Below are positions 62,301 to 64,000 of a stretch of 64,000 bases of DNA, one piece after another. A program made the translations under genes and the position numbers. The notes under the pieces are model-generated. The model was not told where the DNA came from. It did not search any database and saw nothing but the letters and a program-made list of their open reading frames with translations. Origin of the DNA: JANXQG01 sp964615095 (GTDB lineage Bacteria; Planctomycetota; Planctomycetia; Pirellulales; Thermoguttaceae); assembly GCA_964615095.1 (NCBI GenBank), contig CAZTPX010000020.1, positions 30,419-94,418 of the forward strand, written 5' to 3'. Position 1 is the first letter of the stretch; every line of letters begins with the position of its first letter.

Positions 62301-62984
62301 CTCACTTGCGAGCATTGTGTGCGGCAGGCCGACAAGCTCTCGATCTCCTACCGTTCCGGCGGCGAAGGCGACGCGTCCATGAAGACCGTGCCGGCCAAGG
62401 TCCTTTGCGTCGACCACGGCAAGGACCTCGCCTTGCTCAAGATCGACGGCGCCCCTCCGTTGCCCGCGGTCCGTCTGGCCATCGGCGAAAAAGTCGAGAG
62501 CGGCGAACGCGTGACCATCATCGGCAACCCCGGCTTGGGCCGGAAAATCCTCGAGTACACCATGACCGAGGGGATTGTCAGCAACGCCCGGCGGCTGCTG
62601 CGGGGCCAGGTGCTGATCCAGACTTCCGCGGCCGTCAACCCCGGTTCCAGCGGCGCGCCGATGTTCAACAGCAACGGCCTGGTCATCGGGCTGGTGGACC
62701 TCAAGGGAGCGATTGAGGGCGCGGGGTTCGCTGTGCGGGCGGAGAACCTGGGGGCGTTCTTGGCGACAGCGGTGAACGGCTCCGGCCCGGCGGCCGCCAT
62801 CGAGCGCCAGTGGCTCGACGTGGGCGGCAAGCACCGCATCCGCGCGCGGTACGTTGGCTTGCGCGGCGGCGCCGTGCAACTCCGCCGCGACGACGGAAAA
62901 GAGATCGAGGTGCCGCTGGCCACCCTCAGCGTGCAGGATCAGGCGTTTGTCCGGCTGCTTCAGCCCGATGCGGCGAAGACATGA
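56319..62984 (+). CDS. Giant lipoprotein: repeated propeller/Ig-like modules, HtrA-type protease, SHD1
   Basis: A 2,221-residue exported protein. The N-terminus has a hydrophobic segment ending in LLHGC, a lipobox-like site. Three repeats of about 450 residues start near 94, 563 and 1045 (each with GG-GRFLV or GKYMVL, then LAGLKLE/LESQKLE-like and AMGAAS words), each ending in an Ig-like He_PIG-type domain (FRYQIEAKCKSGKPVYKLDS; FRYQLVAKSKSGKAACHLDS; FEYQLDVRSKAGKVEYRLDL). A Pro-rich linker (about 1465-1525), a further propeller-like part (1534-1925), then a trypsin-like domain: ILTCEHCVRQ (His1999), DHGKDLALLKID (Asp2036) and NPGSSGAPMF (Ser2111). An SHD1 domain (about 2160-2221) closes it. 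It is a periplasmic protease with large binding arms; the substrate is unknown. Confidence 0.85.
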   Translation: MKSGKTRCSTVRVIWFALVLCGLLHGCSGARQDGGEQAKRGNNNAVPSPKEPESGPMHVASAETTSDVPLAGSPGAPPKEIGTPPTPAPFRARQAPTTISLPGLVEDAVTGGGGRFLVLNLRSLQKLAVVDLNEGKIAGYVSLEDPEELFAAGAEKLIVVDPQTRNARRYALAGLKLEAARPVPGEIPIMAIGMGAASRGPIYAACSDSTRHQIFRIDPATFELFEYQTTVLAGPYLNLRSDMRLSVSADGSALGGWSERSQPGGALVALARAGRMECSYQHISAGYICPDDIGERIYSGIGLLDPLGKRIDDDDPAGQQGVLAVPAVAGPYYLTVSCDDRFAMPVNSAGRQRAPVAFSSAQPAAKGVVSVYVVGETAPMATLPLDEFRLSGNVRRPSDGAPALCRRLFFVPAARVIAEVQDRQKVLVLHPFDIDAELDCSRLDSPLVVSRPPKTVRVGEPFRYQIEAKCKSGKPVYKLDSGPEGMVLSERGLLQWTPASRPASGMASAVISVSDSGRTTAHAVVVAVQPPPEIVVPADNRSPAAGGNPARMVAASGGKAAGDIRVQLPAAYEDVCAGGGGRFLVFHLDSLQKLAVMDVFAARIAGYVPVTGKCLFAAGATKLLVIYPEKLIMQRFDLESQKLEATRPLPGEGSVGAVAMGSASHGPVLLGAGRFKGGSLLLDLDTLKPLDCKMPAQYQVDLNAGSGIRASADGRVFGAWRNSGSPSGLQTLVFDGRELTAFYLHNTCGWVDPSESGDRIYTARGIFTTELKQLDSPDANAVGRGPAIPAVHGPFFVRIPNEGRISGSRTSEKRKTAKRIVDTRSAGGGTQTGASLTVYLAGDPQPLATVRDLPIPPSTYSDQFARERLTLDRRVYLVPSGKVIALLPTGEDSVVLHRFDLEEELQRSDKDYLVVLSSPPRSLAVGEMFRYQLVAKSKSGKAACHLDSGPDGMTVSDGGLVQWTPAVRPPEGDAHVIISVRGAANETALHSFTVMVRERGETTPVAGAAGAGGTSSPPAEKPAGVKPRNGGSEAENAAASAAPQPVTCKLPGTFDRVCLGGKGKYMVLRLPSLDKLAVFDLRAVKIAGYVPTGGDDVLFAAGAEKLLVIHPEKMTVQRYRLDDLQLERTAALAVEGKVVAAAMGAASSGPLLLFGRSRFNGQPVFLDVDSLQPRDYKLQDGMPFIHDRVCLRASADGRLFTAWNLGVSPSGIHVLAIEGDRVRNAYEHNSAGYLCPDEHGQRIYSAAGVYTSQAKRVGNGPAQGTALVAAVQGPLYVRVAGGNPVFDRNLPRTLTVHLAGETAPLAVLPDLAERLGVPRFPPTTPGLDMDQRIYLVPDAEVIAVLPGTQDCVVVRRFNLEEELRRSGIDYLVVASCPPRTVRPGQAFEYQLDVRSKAGKVEYRLDLGPSGMHVSKTGLVRWTVKDPPDEKTANVIITVTDASGQGVLHSFELTIRDAADVSGASGAAAKERPAPAVAPSAPAIAQPSPPTSPSTPPAVAVAPPTGTSTRPPAAPSTPATAPSSPPLVPPASAGEWQLTKVDDHRLKVPHSDFTLVPGLRYQSMLLLDGDRLAVLAADGTTILGSYKLGASYKRIAERAEYYVAISAQPPAIDLLDKKTLAAIRHIECPRGMPADLAVHPTKSLSYVTVLPAGQDVNASYVVVDEQKGEIHGAKEYLGRWIEVDAAGQRLVTAGTFRRLAGQELVVVPRRNPVPPSPAVPRPVPRGSRVPGRPTPRYQPTPSRPAQSGPTVGVVSQYESIDAVLVYDLQDDGSPRPSDLAVRASRGGGRGLRMAADGLRATYLQAGGKLEAFDPDAMDEPPTEYRLESAPSVDVAYHPVLALAACAGATLPVVLDRESGKPLPEHLASGAADPDASNIDRLWFSADGKGLLLDRITRSGDRCLCRVDLKLSPAETDKVRRRLADIASLGRDLLADYAPEPGKGTVPLTEIDAFNGDRGQEMSAKEIGRRFTDAVVVVQTERSSGSGFVVGKSGYILTCEHCVRQADKLSISYRSGGEGDASMKTVPAKVLCVDHGKDLALLKIDGAPPLPAVRLAIGEKVESGERVTIIGNPGLGRKILEYTMTEGIVSNARRLLRGQVLIQTSAAVNPGSSGAPMFNSNGLVIGLVDLKGAIEGAGFAVRAENLGAFLATAVNGSGPAAAIERQWLDVGGKHRIRARYVGLRGGAVQLRRDDGKEIEVPLATLSVQDQAFVRLLQPDAAKT

Positions 62985-63161
62985 GAACGTAGGGGCGGTC
63001 TATTTGACCACGGCGGGGGATCAGCTTATACTAATGGCGCCCGCAGTTGCGGCGATTGCCGCGCGGCGAACGTTCTGAGAACTTATTTCAAAAATGAGTT
63101 TTGACTGATCATTTCCCGGGGTCGCAACGGTTTTTGGAATAAGTTCCAAGAGGAATATGAA

Positions 63162-63812
63162 ATGAGCACCGTTCTTCATGATGTTCCGCCCGGCAACTGG
63201 ACGGCCGGAGATGTCGAGGGTTGGCTGCCGGGCTTTCCCATCGATCGCATTCGCGTGTCTCCCACCCCGGGCACCGCCACAGAACAGGACATCTTGGACT
63301 TGGAGCGGCAGACCGGGCAGATCTGCGAGTTGATCGATGGAACGCTGGTGGACAAAGTCATGGCGAGTTTGGAATCGATGTTGGCCGCGGAGATTATCAT
63401 TCACATCGGAGCCTGCCTGCAAATCCGCGACTTAGGGATTCTGCTGGGCGCCGATGGGTATGTCAAGCTTCTTCCCGACCAGATTCGCGCGCCCGACGTA
63501 TCGTTCATTCGTTGGGAACGCTTTCCCGATCGCAAGCTGCCGAAGGTGGCCATCTACGACGTAGCCCCCGACCTCGCGGTGGAGATTCTTTCCGAAAGCA
63601 ATACGGTGGCCGAGATGAATCGCAAACTGCGCGATTATTTCCAGGCGGGCACAAGCATGGTCTGGTACGTCGATCCCCTGACACGCACCGCGCGCTCGTA
63701 CATCGCCATCAGGCAGTGGACCGATATCGGCCCGGAAGATTCGCTGCTGGGCGGCGAAGTGCTGCCGGGATTCGAGTTGCCGCTGGCGAAACTGTTCGCA
63801 CGCGTCGGGTGA
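63162..63812 (+). CDS. Uma2 family endonuclease-like protein
   Basis: A 216-residue protein of the Uma2 (DUF820) restriction-endonuclease-like fold. QICELIDGTLVDKVMASLES holds the first acidic site, RAPDVSFIRWERFPDRKLPK the Asp of the core and APDLAVEILSESNTVAEMNR the E-x-(L)S family signature. The family is greatly expanded in planctomycetes, cyanobacteria and chloroflexi; its biological role is unproven. The ATG follows AAGAGGAATATGAA. Bases 62985-63161 and 63813-64000 show no other gene. Confidence 0.85.
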   Translation: MSTVLHDVPPGNWTAGDVEGWLPGFPIDRIRVSPTPGTATEQDILDLERQTGQICELIDGTLVDKVMASLESMLAAEIIIHIGACLQIRDLGILLGADGYVKLLPDQIRAPDVSFIRWERFPDRKLPKVAIYDVAPDLAVEILSESNTVAEMNRKLRDYFQAGTSMVWYVDPLTRTARSYIAIRQWTDIGPEDSLLGGEVLPGFELPLAKLFARVG

Positions 63813-64000
63813 GTCGCGTCGTTAACGCCTTTGAATCGGGCGCGGTACAAACCTGGGCAACAGGGTTCAGTAGGGAACTCATGTAGCAGTCAACCAATGG
63901 AAAGCGGCTTAATCTTGGATGGCGTCGGCAACCATCGTCACGGTCCTTAGCTATCAGCCGCCCGCGATACGTATGGACATGTCGGTGAACGGGAACCACT

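Noticed and set aside
60885..62879. 664-codon minus-strand open frame
   Set aside because: Antisense shadow of the giant lipoprotein gene; no domain or start signal.

Overview
The window is a high-GC (about 60%) bacterial chromosome segment that looks like a planctomycete, probably Pirellulales-like. This is an inference from gene content: SHD1-domain secreted proteins, a multi-copy FGE-sulfatase-domain protein, a lipoprotein sulfatase, several PQQ-like beta-propeller proteins that begin with the WP-x-FRGP-type motif, a membrane FHA protein, a Ser/Thr kinase with a C-terminal membrane segment, an aspartate kinase with four ACT domains, a Uma2 protein, and a large number of intergenic palindromic repeats. 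I found no rRNA, tRNA, CRISPR array, intact transposase or prophage.

Layout. 1-4,000: the end of a protein with three FGE-type domains, then an SHD1/secretin-N-like secreted protein. 4,000-6,000: a decayed Roc-COR remnant and a Fic protein whose promoter sits inside a degenerate 53-bp direct duplication with four operator-like words. 6,200-13,000: a lipoprotein sulfatase, a SpoIIAA-like protein, a HAD hydrolase, a DUF4239 membrane protein, a SnoaL-like protein and a Gly-rich secreted protein. 13,300-20,000: a FadL-type porin, aspartate kinase, a bifunctional nuclease, a DnaG-like Toprim protein, and a three-gene thiol-redox unit (small thioredoxin, ArsF-like, ArsG-like). 20,400-29,030: an SGNH hydrolase, then a compact five-gene run of propeller / NHL / NapG-like ferredoxin / NapH-like polyferredoxin / propeller. 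29,450-38,320: a second SnoaL-like plus secreted-protein pair, a terpene-cyclase-fold protein, a membrane FHA protein, Nudix, PIG-L deacetylase, exoribonuclease and a membrane protein with an EPAAGK tail. 38,330-43,640: a ketosynthase homologue whose active-site Cys is replaced by Glu, TruB, a Ser/Thr kinase and HemB. 43,800-46,150: small or broken genes. 46,150-52,420: a beta-helix protein, a HEAT-repeat protein, a secreted hypothetical and an esterase/SMP-30 fusion. 52,420-55,570: a decay zone with fragments of PQQ-propeller, ABC-exporter and SufS genes. 55,570-64,000: a DUF6985-like protein, a 2,221-residue lipoprotein with three repeated propeller/Ig-like modules, an HtrA-type protease and a C-terminal SHD1 domain, and finally a Uma2 protein.

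How the genes work together. The best candidate for an undescribed system is 21,696-29,026. NapGH-like iron-sulfur proteins, which in nitrate reduction pass quinol electrons out of the membrane, are here tightly packed with two membrane-anchored PQQ-like propellers and an NHL propeller, with no nitrate reductase. The boundary before the NapG-like gene carries an 81-bp palindromic repeat flanked by a 25-bp near-duplication of that gene's ribosome site and start codon, which creates an extra 32-codon frame. Other points of interest are the protease/propeller lipoprotein, the Cys-to-Glu ketosynthase and the Fic operator array.
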